Origin: Leisingera sp. ANG-M7
GTDB taxonomy: Bacteria > Pseudomonadota > Alphaproteobacteria > Rhodobacterales > Rhodobacteraceae
DNA: 64,000 nt
Assembly: GCF_000813965.1 (NCBI RefSeq)
Contig: NZ_JWLI01000007.1
Coordinates: forward strand, 1-64,000
Direction: 5' to 3'
Shown here one piece after another: positions 1 through 11,315 of the stretch (positions are counted from its first letter, which is position 1; each line of letters starts with the position of its first letter). The notes beneath the pieces are model-generated. The model was not told where the DNA came from, searched no databases, and was given only the letters and a program-made list of their open reading frames with translations. The position numbers were made by a program, and so were the translations under genes.

Positions 1-206
1 GTCACTCTTGTAGCTCATGGCAAGGTTCCTGCTGAGTTTGCATACAATCGCCGGCACGGGAATGCCGGTTTGGCGTTAGACTTAGCCAAAATGCGGCACA
101 ATACGCGCGTGATTTCCGACATTATCACGCCTTGATGCGGCGTGGCGTCTTTCGCAGGCCCTGCCAAGGTTCCTTAAAGGAAACGGAATTCCCCGAAACT
201 GGCCGC
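1..206. other. Left-edge intergenic sequence, no gene seen
   Basis: No credible coding frame was found. Two short perfect inverted repeats are present: CCGGCA/TGCCGG at 51-56 and 63-68 (6-nt loop), and GCGTGAT/ATCACGC at 107-113 and 124-130 (10-nt spacer). The first is followed by a few T residues and could be a weak terminator for a plus-strand gene lying left of the window. Nothing more can be supported. Confidence 0.5.
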
Positions 207-782
207 CTAGGGCGCCCAGGCGCGCTGATCCGGAACAAAGAGCGTAAGTTCGCTGCCCAGCTGCAGCCGGCCGGGATGTTCGACCCAGGCGGTGATTCCC
301 CGGCGATTCTGCGCCGCCGGCTTGAACCGCGCGCCAAAGCCCGCGTGATCCTTTTCGATCTCGCGGCCCGGCAGCACGCAGGGGCGGTTTTCCATGTCCA
401 CTGTCAGCGTCACCCCATCCGGCCCCTGCAGGCGCGAGGACGGCGGCACGAAGGTGAAGTCCGGAATGCCGCGCAGCACGATGGTTGCGCCCAGATGCGC
501 AGGGCTCACGCTGTCCATCCCCATGTCCCCCGCGATCAGTGCCAGTTCCTCTTCCGACAGGATGGTCAGCTGGCGCACGTTTCGGATTTCGGTGCCTTCC
601 GGGTACAGGTTCCTGACCCGCACGCAGGAGGCGCGGTTTTCGCCTTCATGGCGCCCGCCGGCAATGCCGCCAAAGCCCAGGTCCAGATGGTCTGCGGGCA
701 CCGCCTGCAGTCCGCTGCCTGCAGGCACATGGCCCAGCCAGGTAATCTGTCCTGTGAATTCCGTTTTCCGCAGCACCGGCAT
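207..782 (-). CDS. MOSC domain-containing protein
   Basis: The 191-residue product resembles the stand-alone MOSC family (MOCO sulfurase C-terminal fold), whose members handle sulfur or molybdenum-cofactor-linked chemistry. Supporting stretches are the N-terminal GxVxWLGHVP-like strand, the central GENRASCVRVRNL segment and the GPDGVTLTVDMENRPCVLPG region, which holds the conserved cysteine. I chose the ATG at 782 because GGGAGAG lies just upstream; an ATG 18 bases further up would use that same purine run as coding sequence. There is no signal peptide, so the protein is probably cytoplasmic. The substrate cannot be inferred. It follows ftsH on the same strand but the ftsH terminator separates them. 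Confidence 0.75.
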   Translation of the reverse strand: MPVLRKTEFTGQITWLGHVPAGSGLQAVPADHLDLGFGGIAGGRHEGENRASCVRVRNLYPEGTEIRNVRQLTILSEEELALIAGDMGMDSVSPAHLGATIVLRGIPDFTFVPPSSRLQGPDGVTLTVDMENRPCVLPGREIEKDHAGFGARFKPAAQNRRGITAWVEHPGRLQLGSELTLFVPDQRAWAP

Positions 783-895
783 GCCCGCTCTCCCTCGCAT
801 AACCCTTTGACGTTGCGGCGAGCATACAGACGGCGCGGGCCGGCACCAGTGGTGCCGCGATGGTTTTTTGTGGTCCCGCAGTTCAGCACCGGAAA

Positions 896-930
896 TGAAA
901 AACCCCCGGAGGCCAGCGGCATCCGGGGGT
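896..930 (-). terminator. Rho-independent terminator of ftsH
   Basis: ACCCCCGGA at 902-910 pairs with TCCGGGGGT at 922-930. On the minus strand the stem is followed by a run of T. It starts 16 bases past the ftsH stop codon. Confidence 0.85.
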
Positions 931-945
931 CAAAGCCTTGGGTCA

Positions 946-2859
<1,914 letters not shown>

Positions 2860-2914
2860 GGAAAGTTCTCCCTATCAATTAGGCGCACCTGTCAGGCCGC
2901 CTGCGTTGTGCTTA

Positions 2915-2941
2915 AAATAAGGATCATTCGGGCAGGTTCAA
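2915..2941 (-). promoter_or_regulatory. Candidate RpoH-type promoter of ftsH
   Basis: On the minus strand TTGAAC (2941-2936) is followed after 14 bases by CTTATTT (2921-2915). The latter matches the alphaproteobacterial heat-shock -10 pattern CYTATnT, and the spacing fits sigma-32 promoters. The -35 element overlaps the tilS stop codon, so ftsH could be transcribed independently of the upstream operon. That ftsH genes are often RpoH-dependent is known; use here is inferred. Confidence 0.5.
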
Positions 2942-4191
2942 TGCGATAAAAGGGATGCAAAGAACTCTTCTTCATTTGCCACCGGTTCCGCTGTCCATCC
3001 ATTGCCCAGTCCGGCCACCGGCGCGGCCGCCAGTTCGGCGCCGCGCCACACCGCCGGCGAAGACTCCAGCACGGTGCCCGGCACGCCGGTTGCCCGCCAG
3101 GACAGGCATTCAAACAGCCCGTTGCGCCCCAAGGGGCGCACTTCGCAACCCTTTGCATCGCCTCCGAAAACCTTCCACCGGTCGTCCCAGACCTGGCCAG
3201 GAAGCGAGGTTACGCCTGCAACCGCCTTGGCCTCGCGGCAGATCCAGATCTGTTTGGATGTTGTCAGCAGATGGCAGCCTGACACGGTCGCCGCGCCGCC
3301 GCCACGGGCGGCCAGAACAGCGATTTCCATCGGCACCCGGCGCGGCGGATAGGGAGTTCCCGCCACCCATTGGATAGCCTTGACCAGCAGCCGGTAGCCG
3401 GTCTCGCTGGGCAAAGTGCGGAATTTCCGCTGGCACAGGACCACCGCGCCGGCCTGCACGTGGGCCATGTCGCGGGCGGCCAGGAACACGTACCAGTCCA
3501 GTGCCTCGCGCGCCTTGTTCATGTTTTCGGCAACCCGGGACAGCACCGTCGGTGTCAGGCCCAGCGGCGCCAGTTCCGCCAGGGCGCGGCGTGCCCGCAC
3601 CCGTTCATAGCGCAAATCGCTGTTACTGGGGTCCTCGCACCATTCGATGCCGCGTTCCTGCAGGAACTGGCGCAATTCGCTGCGGGTCACTTCCAGCAGC
3701 GGCCGCACCAAGGTAACGCCCTTGTGCACCCGGCGCGGCGGCATGCCGGAAAGCCCCGAAACTCCTGAAGCCCGGGCCATGCGCATCAGCAGGGTTTCGG
3801 CCTGATCGTCCGCTGTATGCGCCACGCAGAGAGTGGAGATACCGTTGCGCCTTGCCCAGGCACACAGCAGATCATAGCGCGCTTCGCGGGCCTGTTTTTG
3901 CAGGTTGCCCTGTCCCGGGCCTTCTTCCCAGCGGATCACCTCATGAGCGATCCCCAATTCGGCAGCGGCCTCGCCTACCCAGTTGGCCTCAGATGTCGAT
4001 TCCGGTCGCAATCCATGGTCCACGGTTGCTGCCTGAAACTCGACCGGCTCCCCTTCAAAAGCCTCCTTCATCAAGTGCATCAGCGCCATCGAATCGCTGC
4101 CGCCGGACACGGCGATGCCAAGCTTGCCGGTCAGTCTGGACTGGAACTGGCCGCGCAGCAGCCCCAGGATATCGCGCCGCAGCCCTGTCAA
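2938..4191 (-). CDS. tilS: tRNA(Ile)-lysidine synthetase TilS
   Basis: TilS uses ATP and lysine to convert C34 of the CAU-anticodon tRNA(Ile) to lysidine, which switches its specificity from Met to Ile codons. The PP-loop signature SGGSDS is at residues 29-34, and the family stretches LRPESTSEA, HTADDQAETLLMR and RPLL follow in order. At 417 residues the length is typical, with a weaker C-terminal tRNA-binding half. The start codon overlaps the end of cpoB by four bases (ATGA), which indicates translational coupling. Placement between the Tol-Pal genes and ftsH is common in Rhodobacterales. Confidence 0.95.
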   Translation of the reverse strand: MTGLRRDILGLLRGQFQSRLTGKLGIAVSGGSDSMALMHLMKEAFEGEPVEFQAATVDHGLRPESTSEANWVGEAAAELGIAHEVIRWEEGPGQGNLQKQAREARYDLLCAWARRNGISTLCVAHTADDQAETLLMRMARASGVSGLSGMPPRRVHKGVTLVRPLLEVTRSELRQFLQERGIEWCEDPSNSDLRYERVRARRALAELAPLGLTPTVLSRVAENMNKAREALDWYVFLAARDMAHVQAGAVVLCQRKFRTLPSETGYRLLVKAIQWVAGTPYPPRRVPMEIAVLAARGGGAATVSGCHLLTTSKQIWICREAKAVAGVTSLPGQVWDDRWKVFGGDAKGCEVRPLGRNGLFECLSWRATGVPGTVLESSPAVWRGAELAAAPVAGLGNGWTAEPVANEEEFFASLLSH

Positions 4192-5030
4192 GAACAGCCC
4201 AGCTTGGCCATTTCTGCCGCGGCCTCAACCGCTTGCGAGCCCCCCGGAAAGCGCACCCCGACCTCGGACAGCGTCACGCAAGCCTGATCGGTCTGCCCCA
4301 GCCGGCCCAGGGCCGCGCCGAGCTCGAACAGGGCCTTGGGTGCCACTGGTCCGGCAGAGTTGCCGGTGAAGGCCGCCAGATAGGCGCGCGCTGCTTCGCG
4401 GGTGTCGCCCAGCCCGTCCAGCGCCTTGCCCCGGCTGAATTCGGCAGCGGGTGCCAGCGGGCTGCCAGGGTAAGACTGGTTGAAGGCCGCGAATTTCTCT
4501 GCCGCGTCCTGATACGCGCCGTCCGCCAGCAGCTTTTCCGCAGCATCGAAGTCCGCCTGTTCGCCAATCGCCAGCTCACCGCCGCCAGTTTCGCCACCAG
4601 TGCTGTCTGCGCCGATGGCAGGCACTGCCGCACCGCCGGATGCAGGCAGTTCGCCACCGCCCAGCGTCGTGGTTTCCTTCAGCGCGCCTAGATCGCCGCC
4701 CTCCAGCTCAACCAGGCGGAATTCCAGGTCACCGATCCGGTTGGTGCCGTCGGTGACGATACGGTCGATCCGGTGATTCATCTGCTCAGTCTGCAAGGTC
4801 AGCCGCTGCAATTCGCTCTCGATCGCAGCGACCCGATCCAGAACCGTATCACCGGAAACGTCCGCCGAGGGCGCCCCGGTTGTCGACATCTCCCGCTTCA
4901 GGCGCTGGATTTCCACATGCAGAACCGTCAGTTCCTGGCGGATGTCGGCCAGCGTCTGGCTGTCCTGCGCCGCCAGCGGCACCGGCAGCAGCATCACGGA
5001 GGCGAAAAGTAAGGTGCGCAGGCACTTCAT
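4188..5030 (-). CDS. cpoB: Tol-Pal cell division coordinator CpoB (YbgF)
   Basis: This is a periplasmic protein that links outer-membrane constriction by Tol-Pal to peptidoglycan synthesis. A signal peptide ends near LAAQD (residues 20-24). A coiled coil with many Leu/Gln/Glu residues spans about 25-120, a Gly-rich linker follows, and TPR-like repeats fill about 160-275 (AEKLLADGAY, AEFSRGKALDGLGDT, ALFELGAALGRLGQT). It lies four bases after pal and overlaps tilS by four bases. The family assignment rests on architecture and position more than on catalytic motifs. Confidence 0.92.
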   Translation of the reverse strand: MKCLRTLLFASVMLLPVPLAAQDSQTLADIRQELTVLHVEIQRLKREMSTTGAPSADVSGDTVLDRVAAIESELQRLTLQTEQMNHRIDRIVTDGTNRIGDLEFRLVELEGGDLGALKETTTLGGGELPASGGAAVPAIGADSTGGETGGGELAIGEQADFDAAEKLLADGAYQDAAEKFAAFNQSYPGSPLAPAAEFSRGKALDGLGDTREAARAYLAAFTGNSAGPVAPKALFELGAALGRLGQTDQACVTLSEVGVRFPGGSQAVEAAAEMAKLGCS

Positions 5031-5034
5031 GGGC

Positions 5035-5541
5035 TTATCCCGTCAGCCCGCCGGCCAGCACGGTGACCGCGCGGCGGTTCTTGGAATAGCAGGCCTCGTT
5101 CGAACAGATTTCCAGCGGGCGCTCCTTGCCATAGCTGACAACCTTGAGTCGGTGGCCCGCAACCCCTTGGGAAATCAGGTATTCCCGCGCGGCATTGGCG
5201 CGGCGGGCGCCCAGGGCAAGGTTGTACTCGCGGGTGCCCTGCTCGTCTGCGTGGCCCTCGATGGTGACAACATAATCAGCGTTCTGGCTCAGCCAGCGCG
5301 CCTGGCCCTGCAGGATGCCCTGTGCCTCCGGCGTCAGCGTCGACTGGTCCACCAGGAACAACACCCGGTCGCCAACGGTCTGCTGGAAATAGGCCGGGCT
5401 TGCCGGATCCAGAGACCCTGCCCCCAAGCCGGCGCCTGCACCGGCGCCGCTGCCGTTTGCCATGTCATCCCACCGGTTGTTGCTGCAGGCTGCCAAGCCC
5501 AGAACGGCAACAGCCGCAATTGCCAATTTCAAACCGCTCAT
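5035..5541 (-). CDS. pal: Peptidoglycan-associated lipoprotein Pal
   Basis: Pal is an outer-membrane lipoprotein that binds peptidoglycan and TolB. The lipobox LAAC is at residues 16-19, followed by a Gly/Ala-rich spacer. The OmpA-type peptidoglycan-binding domain carries the conserved EGHADEQGTREYNLALGARRA block near residues 95-115. At 168 residues the length is normal. Two cysteines in the C-terminal part (CSNEAC) probably form a disulfide. It sits between tolB and cpoB, the usual order. Confidence 0.97.
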   Translation of the reverse strand: MSGLKLAIAAVAVLGLAACSNNRWDDMANGSGAGAGAGLGAGSLDPASPAYFQQTVGDRVLFLVDQSTLTPEAQGILQGQARWLSQNADYVVTIEGHADEQGTREYNLALGARRANAAREYLISQGVAGHRLKVVSYGKERPLEICSNEACYSKNRRAVTVLAGGLTG

Positions 5542-5633
5542 GTTCTCTGCCTATCCCTTTTTGCGTTTCTTGACCGGAAATTAACACATGCCCGGATCAG
5601 GTTCCATGCGGGTATCCCGCCAATTCATTTCAC

Positions 5634-6959
5634 TCAATTCTGCAATGGCGACCAGGCTGGATCCGAGGCCCCGTCCGGTGTCTTCACAGGTTTCAGATTG
5701 CGACCGGTGATGTCCACCGAATAAAGCAGCGCCCGCCCGGCGCTGCCCTGGCTTTCGCGGGTGAACATGATCACCCGGCCATTGGGCGCCCAAGTCGGCC
5801 CCTCGTCCAGGAAAGATGCCGTCAGCAGCCGCTCCTCGCCGCCGTCTGTACGCATCACACCGATATGGAAGCGGCCCTTGTTCTGCTTGGTAAAGGCGAT
5901 CATGTCGCCGCGCGGCGACCATACGGGTGTGCCGTAGCGGCCCTCACCAAAGCTGATCCGCCGCGCCTCACCGCCGCCTGCCGGCATCACATAGAGCTGC
6001 TGGCTGCCGGAGCGGTCGCTTTCGAACACGATCTGGCTGCCATCCGGAGAGAACGACGGTGCTGTCTCGATCGAGGGTGCCGAGGTCAGCCGGGACTTGG
6101 CGCCGGTGCTGATATCCATCGAGAACAGATCAGTATTGCCCCCCTGGGTCTGCGAATAGACAATGGTGCGCCCGTCGGGTGCGAACCGCGGCGCAAAGCT
6201 CATAGTTCCGTCGCCGCTGGACAGCACTTTGCGCTGCACCTGGCCCACGTCCAGCACATGGATCTGCGGGAAGCCGCTTTCATAGCTAGTGTAGAGCACC
6301 CGGTCGCCGGTGGGCGAGAACCGCGGCGCCAGCACGATGGAGGCGCTGTTGGTCAGGTATTGCACGTTGGCGCCGTCGTAATCCATCACCGCCAGCCGCT
6401 TGCGGCGGTCGTTCTTGGGGCCGCTTTCGGAGACATAGACCACACGGCTGTCGAAATAGCCGCTTTCACCGGTGATCCGGCTGTAGACCGCATCTGCCAC
6501 CTTGTGTGCCATCCGGCGCCAGCCGTCGGTGGTGCCGTTGAACTGCAGGCCGGTGCCCAGCTCCTTCTCGGCAAAGACGTCATGGCCGCGGAAGCGCACC
6601 GTCAGCTGGTTGCCGTTGACGCTGACCGCGCCGGTGATCAGCGCCTGCGCGTTCACTGCCTTCCAGTCGGCGTATTTCACCGCGCTGTCAAAGCTTGCCA
6701 CCTTGGAGATATGGGCGCTGGCCGGCACTTCCCGGAACAGGCCGGTGCCGCTCAAGTCGGCTGCGATAACCCGCGCAATCTGGGCGGCGTACTCTGACGC
6801 TGCCGGGGTTTCCGGCACGAAATCCGGCACCGCATAAGGCAAGGGTTCGATCACGCCCTGGTCGATCTCGATGCGGAGCGGGCCGTCCTGAGCCATGGCC
6901 GCGCCCGCGCCTGCCGCCGCCGCGGCACCGATCAGAAGAGCTGCCAGTATTTTCCTCAT
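5634..6959 (-). CDS. tolB: Tol-Pal system beta-propeller protein TolB
   Basis: TolB is the periplasmic propeller protein that shuttles between Pal and TolA. An Ala-rich signal peptide ends near AMAQ (about residue 24). An N-terminal alpha/beta domain follows, then WD40-like PD40 repeats with [44 protein letters not shown] and [13 protein letters not shown]. The length of 441 residues is typical. Its start overlaps the tolA stop by four bases, so the two are translationally coupled. A 92-base gap separates it from pal. Confidence 0.97.
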   Translation of the reverse strand: MRKILAALLIGAAAAAGAGAAMAQDGPLRIEIDQGVIEPLPYAVPDFVPETPAASEYAAQIARVIAADLSGTGLFREVPASAHISKVASFDSAVKYADWKAVNAQALITGAVSVNGNQLTVRFRGHDVFAEKELGTGLQFNGTTDGWRRMAHKVADAVYSRITGESGYFDSRVVYVSESGPKNDRRKRLAVMDYDGANVQYLTNSASIVLAPRFSPTGDRVLYTSYESGFPQIHVLDVGQVQRKVLSSGDGTMSFAPRFAPDGRTIVYSQTQGGNTDLFSMDISTGAKSRLTSAPSIETAPSFSPDGSQIVFESDRSGSQQLYVMPAGGGEARRISFGEGRYGTPVWSPRGDMIAFTKQNKGRFHIGVMRTDGGEERLLTASFLDEGPTWAPNGRVIMFTRESQGSAGRALLYSVDITGRNLKPVKTPDGASDPAWSPLQN

Positions 6960-8092
6960 TTGATCCGCATCCTTTCAGGATTGAATGTCATCTCAATATC
7001 GCGCCATTGCGAATATTTTTCAGGGGGAAGCTGAAAGCCTGCGGACCCGCAGCGGATAATTGCCCGCCGGGCCGCCTCATAGGCCTGCTTTGCCGCCGCC
7101 GACGATCCGCCGGTGCTGGACAGCATCCGAATCGAGCCGGTGTCGGGCTTACCGTCCTGCGACAGTGAAACACCCACGACCACGGTTGTCTTCAGCGCAT
7201 CCGTAGACAGCGAGCCAACGTTCCAGCAGCGCGACACCTCAACCCGCAGCGCGTCCTTTTCTCCCAGCGTCAGCGGCGGGCCGGAAGGTTCCGGCGCCTC
7301 CACATCGGCACCGCCTGCAAGCGCCTCAGCCAGCGCATCCGCAACTGCATCCGCAGTATCCGCCTGCGGCGTCTCAGCAGGTTCAGCAGGCTGCGCCGCT
7401 TCCGTCACCTGCGGTTCCGGTTCCGGCTGGGGCCGTGCGGGCCGGGTCCTGGGCCGTTTGGAAACCGCAGGCGCGGCAGAGGCTGCCACGTCCTCCCCCT
7501 CGTTCTCCTCGGTCACGATCCGGTCGCTGGCCGCCTCGCGCGCAGTGGCGTCCTGCACGTCCTGCGGTGTCTCAGCACCTTCGTCAGGCGCAACTTCCGG
7601 CTGGACGATGTCGTCGATCCTGGTGTCCGGCTCCGGCGGCGCAACAGGCTCTGGCGCCACCCGGTCCACCGGGCGCGGCGCGGTTTCAGGCCTCACTTGC
7701 GGCACCAGCGAGGCCACATCCGGCTCCTCCGCGGCAGACGGCAGCTCGATCGGCACCTCCGGTTCAGGCGGTTGATCGGGCAGCTCTGCCACCTGCGGAT
7801 CCGGCTCTGCCGGGGCAATCGGTTCAGGCTGCGTGATTTCCGGTTCCGGATCCGGCCGGGGCGCAGGTTCCGGCGCAGGCTGCACTTCGGCAGGCTCCGC
7901 CAGCGGCGCAGGCTCTGGCGACACCTGCGGCGCCTGGCGCTGCTGGCTCAGCTTCTCGAATTGTTCCGAGGAAATCAGCGCCACCTGCTGCACATTGGAC
8001 GGCAAGGGTTCGGACGGGAACCAGGCGCCGAAGACAACCCAGGTCATCAACAGCCCATGGCCTGCCAGCGAGATTTTGGTTCCGGTCTGCAC
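6956..8092 (-). CDS. tolA: TolA-like energy transducer of the Tol-Pal system
   Basis: TolA spans the periplasm from the TolQR complex to TolB/Pal. It has one N-terminal membrane anchor (about residues 8-27), a long low-complexity linker very rich in Pro, Glu and Ala (about 50-260), and a C-terminal TonB/TolA-like domain with two cysteines ([16 protein letters not shown]). The linker is Pro/Glu-rich instead of the Lys/Ala-rich helix of enteric TolA. The start is GTG with AGGGA eight bases upstream. Gene order between tolR and tolB fixes the identity better than sequence does. Confidence 0.88.
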   Translation of the reverse strand: MQTGTKISLAGHGLLMTWVVFGAWFPSEPLPSNVQQVALISSEQFEKLSQQRQAPQVSPEPAPLAEPAEVQPAPEPAPRPDPEPEITQPEPIAPAEPDPQVAELPDQPPEPEVPIELPSAAEEPDVASLVPQVRPETAPRPVDRVAPEPVAPPEPDTRIDDIVQPEVAPDEGAETPQDVQDATAREAASDRIVTEENEGEDVAASAAPAVSKRPRTRPARPQPEPEPQVTEAAQPAEPAETPQADTADAVADALAEALAGGADVEAPEPSGPPLTLGEKDALRVEVSRCWNVGSLSTDALKTTVVVGVSLSQDGKPDTGSIRMLSSTGGSSAAAKQAYEAARRAIIRCGSAGFQLPPEKYSQWRDIEMTFNPERMRIK

Positions 8093-8107
8093 CGTCCGCG
8101 TCCCTGC

Positions 8108-8599
8108 CTACTGCCCTGTGCCTTCAGCCCGCTGCCCGTCCAGCGCCGGGCCGCCGGTGTCAGTCACCAGCCCCACGTTGGAAAAACCGCCCGCATTCAG
8201 CGCGCCCATCACCTGCATCACGTCCGAATAGGCTATCCGCCCGTCGGCGCGCAGAAACACCCGGTCCGAGGACCGCTCTGCCGCAATCGCCCGCAGTTTG
8301 GCCACCAGTTCCTCGCGCGCCACCGGCGTGGTCTGGATCTCCACGCCGCCCTCGGCGGTCATGGTGACGGTCAGCGGTTCCTCCTCGTCGCCGGGCAATG
8401 CGCCAGCGGCGGTCTTGGGCAGTTCCACCGGCACCCCCACGGTCATCAGCGGCGCCGCCACCATGAAGATGATCAGAAGCACCAGCATGACGTCCACAAA
8501 TGGCGTCACGTTGATTTCGGACATCGGCCGGCCGCGGCGGCGGCGGCGGCCCCGGCGGCGGTCGCCGCCTCCCGAAGGCTGCTGGACTGCGGCGCCCAT
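8108..8599 (-). CDS. tolR: Tol-Pal proton channel subunit TolR (ExbD family)
   Basis: TolR forms the ion-conducting motor with TolQ. An Arg-rich cytoplasmic tail precedes MSEINVTPFVDVML, which holds the functional Asp of the single membrane helix (about residues 35-55), and a periplasmic ExbD domain follows. I placed the start at the ATG at 8599, four bases past the tolQ stop, because the frame upstream runs through tolQ. An upstream in-frame ATG at 8644 is a less likely alternative. The ribosome-binding site is weak, consistent with coupling to tolQ. Confidence 0.92.
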   Translation of the reverse strand: MGAAVQQPSGGGDRRRGRRRRRGRPMSEINVTPFVDVMLVLLIIFMVAAPLMTVGVPVELPKTAAGALPGDEEEPLTVTMTAEGGVEIQTTPVAREELVAKLRAIAAERSSDRVFLRADGRIAYSDVMQVMGALNAGGFSNVGLVTDTGGPALDGQRAEGTGQ

Positions 8600-8603
8600 G
8601 GCC

Positions 8604-9299
8604 TCAGGAGTCCAGCTGGCGGCTGAGGATGGTGGCGAACTCATCGGCAAAGGCCTCATAGCCGCCGATGATGCGGTCGCTGTCCGCGCTCAGCTTGTTG
8701 TAGAAGACCACCGCCGGGATCGCCGCCAAGAGGCCCAGGCCGGTCGCCATCAGCGCCTCGGCAATGCCCGGCGCCACAACGGCGAGGTTGGTGTTCTGCT
8801 GCTCGGCAATTTCGATAAAGGCGGTCATGATGCCCCAGACGGTGCCGAAGAGACCCACGAAGGGCGCGGTGGAACCCACGGTTGCCAGCACCGACAGCCC
8901 GCCCTGCAGGCCTTCGGTCTCCTTGGCGATGGCGACATCCATCGAGCGGTCGATACGTGCCTGCGCGCCGGGGATCAGCCCGCCGTCGCTGCGGTGGCTG
9001 CGGCGCCACTCGCTCATCCCGGCCGAGAAAATCCGCGCCGCCTGGCCCGAGGGTTCGGACCCCAGCCGCTCAAACAGCTCATCCAGCGGGTTGCCGGACC
9101 AGAACGCCCGGTCAAAAGCATCCGCTTCCCGGCGGGCAAGACGGTAGTTGATGGTTTTCTGGATAATGATGCCCCAGGACCAGATCGAGGCCCCCACCAG
9201 CATCAGCATCACCAGTTTCACGGTTACGGTGGCCCGCGCGAAAAGGCCCCACATGGAGAAATCAATCTCCTGCGCCAGCGCCAGAGTTTCTGCTTCCAT
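8604..9299 (-). CDS. tolQ: Tol-Pal proton channel subunit TolQ (ExbB family)
   Basis: TolQ is the pentameric inner-membrane component of the TolQRA motor. The 231-residue protein has three hydrophobic spans (about 18-42, 135-160 and 172-195) and the MotA/ExbB core GLFGTVWGIMTAF and GIAEALMATGLGLLAAIPAVVFYN. The start ATG has GAGCAGG just upstream. It is the first of the tolQRAB genes, with ybgC about 107 bases upstream on the same strand. Confidence 0.96.
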   Translation of the reverse strand: MEAETLALAQEIDFSMWGLFARATVTVKLVMLMLVGASIWSWGIIIQKTINYRLARREADAFDRAFWSGNPLDELFERLGSEPSGQAARIFSAGMSEWRRSHRSDGGLIPGAQARIDRSMDVAIAKETEGLQGGLSVLATVGSTAPFVGLFGTVWGIMTAFIEIAEQQNTNLAVVAPGIAEALMATGLGLLAAIPAVVFYNKLSADSDRIIGGYEAFADEFATILSRQLDS

Positions 9300-9406
9300 T
9301 CGCCTGCTCTACGGTTTTTCCCAGCCGTTTATCCGGCCTTATTTGGCAAGACGCTAGCGCAGATCAATGGCAAAGGCCATTAAAACAGGCGCACGGGGGC
9401 CAAATG

Positions 9407-9790
9407 TTACCGCAATGCGCGAATCTCTGCCGGAAGCCGGGCCGGTTTGCCGCCCGTTGTGATGCAGACAATGGTGATCTGGGCACGGAACAGCGGCTGG
9501 CCGCCGCGGGTGACTTCCTGATTCAGGACCATCCGGGCAGGTGTTACATTGTGCATAGAGGTGGTGACCAGCAGTTCCTCGTCGAACTTGGCAGGTGCCA
9601 GGTAGTCCGCCTCGATCCGGCGCACCACATAAATCAGACCGGCCTCGCGCATGGCGTTCTGATCCACCCCAATGCCCCGCACCCAGTCGCTGCGGGCGCG
9701 CTCGATGAAGCGCAGGTAGTTGGCGTGATAGACAATCCCGCCCATGTCGGTGTCCTCGTAATAGACCCGGACGGGGAATTGGTGGTTCAT
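9407..9790 (-). CDS. ybgC: Tol-Pal-associated acyl-CoA thioesterase YbgC
   Basis: This is a hotdog-fold thioesterase. The family signature VYYEDTDMGGIVYHANYLRF near the N-terminus contains the catalytic Asp, and ERARSDWVRGIG follows. At 127 residues it is slightly short for the family. YbgC is usually the first gene of the tol-pal operon and probably acts on acyl-CoA or acyl-ACP near the membrane. AGGAG precedes the ATG. Confidence 0.93.
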   Translation of the reverse strand: MNHQFPVRVYYEDTDMGGIVYHANYLRFIERARSDWVRGIGVDQNAMREAGLIYVVRRIEADYLAPAKFDEELLVTTSMHNVTPARMVLNQEVTRGGQPLFRAQITIVCITTGGKPARLPAEIRALR

Positions 9791-9851
9791 TGCCTGCGCT
9801 CCTGCATTTGCTTGCGCACCCTATGGGCGGCACCAATCCGCTGCAAGCGGC

Positions 9852-10394
9852 TCAGCCCTCCAGCGGATACTCCGCCAGAATGTCATACCGCGCGCCCTCT
9901 GGCGCCAGCGTCGACTGGAACAGCACGAAACTGTCTGCTTCGCATTCCAACCGGAACTCCGATGCTGCGGACAGGTAGCGTGCGATCTTTTTCACCTGGC
10001 TCACCTCCAAGTGACGGGAAAAGCGTGCCAGCGTCACATGGGGGCGGAAGCGTTCGCGGGACAGCTCGATCCCGGCGGTGCGGCAGGCGCTGCGGACGTG
10101 GTCGCGCAGGCGGGTCAGTTCCCGCGTTTTCTGAACCTGAGCCGCCAGAACCCGCGGCAGCTTGCCTCCAAAGGTGTCCAGCCCGCGGAACGTCAGCTGC
10201 AGGGGCGGCACGCTGATCTCTGCCATCAGCTGATGCAAGGTTTGAAGCGCGTCCTCCGGCTGGTTATCGAGGAAGGCCAGAGTCAGATGCATGCTCTCTG
10301 CCGGGACCTGCCGGCCCACGGTCAGCCCTTCCTGCACGCGTTCCAGCGCGTCCAGGGCTGCGTCCGGCAGCAGCAGGCCGACAAAGGCGCGCAT
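9852..10394 (-). CDS. thpR: RNA 2',3'-cyclic phosphodiesterase ThpR (LigT family)
   Basis: This 2H phosphoesterase hydrolyses RNA 2',3'-cyclic phosphates. The two HxT motifs are HLTLAF near residue 37 and HVTLAR near residue 127, and the fold-specific FVGLLLP start is present. Length (180 residues) is normal. Its start codon shares one base with the stop of the upstream gene (TGATG), so the two are translationally linked. Confidence 0.92.
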   Translation of the reverse strand: MRAFVGLLLPDAALDALERVQEGLTVGRQVPAESMHLTLAFLDNQPEDALQTLHQLMAEISVPPLQLTFRGLDTFGGKLPRVLAAQVQKTRELTRLRDHVRSACRTAGIELSRERFRPHVTLARFSRHLEVSQVKKIARYLSAASEFRLECEADSFVLFQSTLAPEGARYDILAEYPLEG

Positions 10395-11059
10395 CAGGAC
10401 TGCGGCGGCTCTGCCGGGGCCTGCAGGCGGGCAAACAGGCGCAAGGCGTGGGATTTATCCTCTGCCGCCACCGGCATCATCCTGTCGTAAGCGGCAGCAA
10501 TCACCCCCGCGATTTCGGGCCGCAGGATGGTGGCGCCGGTCTCTGGCAGCACCGCCAGCGGCGACGCCTCGGCAAAGGCCGCATCGCCCCACATCAGCGC
10601 CACTTGCACCGCCTGGGTGAGCGCCAGCGTCTCGGCCGGCATCTGCGCCATTGCTCCTTGCATCCGCAGGAACACAAAGGCTGCCTTGATGCCGCCCTGA
10701 TCGTCAAAGCGGAAGGCACGGTACTGGCTGGCGTCTGCTTCTTTCAGCCGTGCGATCAGCGGCTGCAGGCCCGGGATCAGGCGGTCGAGGTCCGGCACTT
10801 CCAGAAGTTCATCCCAGTCGCGGAAGAAAAAGAACATCAGGTTGGAGCCCAGCTCCGGATCGGTCTCGGCCATCTGATGGCCCGCCAGCGTCATAACCGC
10901 CTCCAGCGCGCCTTTGACGGTTTTCAGGGTCTCGTCCTGCACCCCGAACACAATCGGCGCCACCGGCCGGCCCCAGCGGGCAAAGGCGTAGGCGCCGTCG
11001 TGGCGGGTGAACAGGGCTTCGATCTGTTCCGGCGTCAGGTCTGGCAGCTGGGCGGTCAT
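10394..11059 (-). CDS. Conserved protein of unknown function
   Basis: I do not recognise a functional family. The 221-residue product is soluble with no signal peptide and is rich in Ala and Leu. Noticeable parts are FARWGRPVAPIVFGV near the N-terminus and a Phe run (MFFFFRDWDEL) near residue 75. It is translationally coupled to thpR and has a good AAGGAGA ribosome-binding site. A role together with thpR in RNA metabolism is only a guess from position. Confidence 0.75.
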   Translation of the reverse strand: MTAQLPDLTPEQIEALFTRHDGAYAFARWGRPVAPIVFGVQDETLKTVKGALEAVMTLAGHQMAETDPELGSNLMFFFFRDWDELLEVPDLDRLIPGLQPLIARLKEADASQYRAFRFDDQGGIKAAFVFLRMQGAMAQMPAETLALTQAVQVALMWGDAAFAEASPLAVLPETGATILRPEIAGVIAAAYDRMMPVAAEDKSHALRLFARLQAPAEPPQS

Positions 11060-11214
11060 GGGCGTCTCCTTGATCCTGCCCCGTCTATGCCGTCTGCACC
11101 GCGCGGCGGCAAGGGGGGCTCCCGCGCCTGCCCGGTCTCCTGGCTATGCCAGGCCGCCGGAAGCAGCCTTGGGCCTGGCGCCGCTGGCGCGGCGCGGCAC
11201 CGGCTTGACGCAAC

Positions 11215-11238
11215 GGCGCCGCGCGGCAGCGCGGCGCC
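11215..11238. repeat. Perfect 10-bp GC-only hairpin
   Basis: GGCGCCGCGC at 11215-11224 and its exact complement at 11229-11238 enclose the 4-base loop GGCA. It lies in the 256-bp gap downstream of ruvB and upstream of the unknown gene. There is no T run, so it is not a classical terminator. Confidence 0.8.
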
Positions 11239-11315
11239 CGGCCCAATGGCTGCGGCGGCATCCTTGATGCCTCTGCAGCAGGCGGAAGCCCCTCTTGCAA
11301 CAGCAAAGGCCAGTC

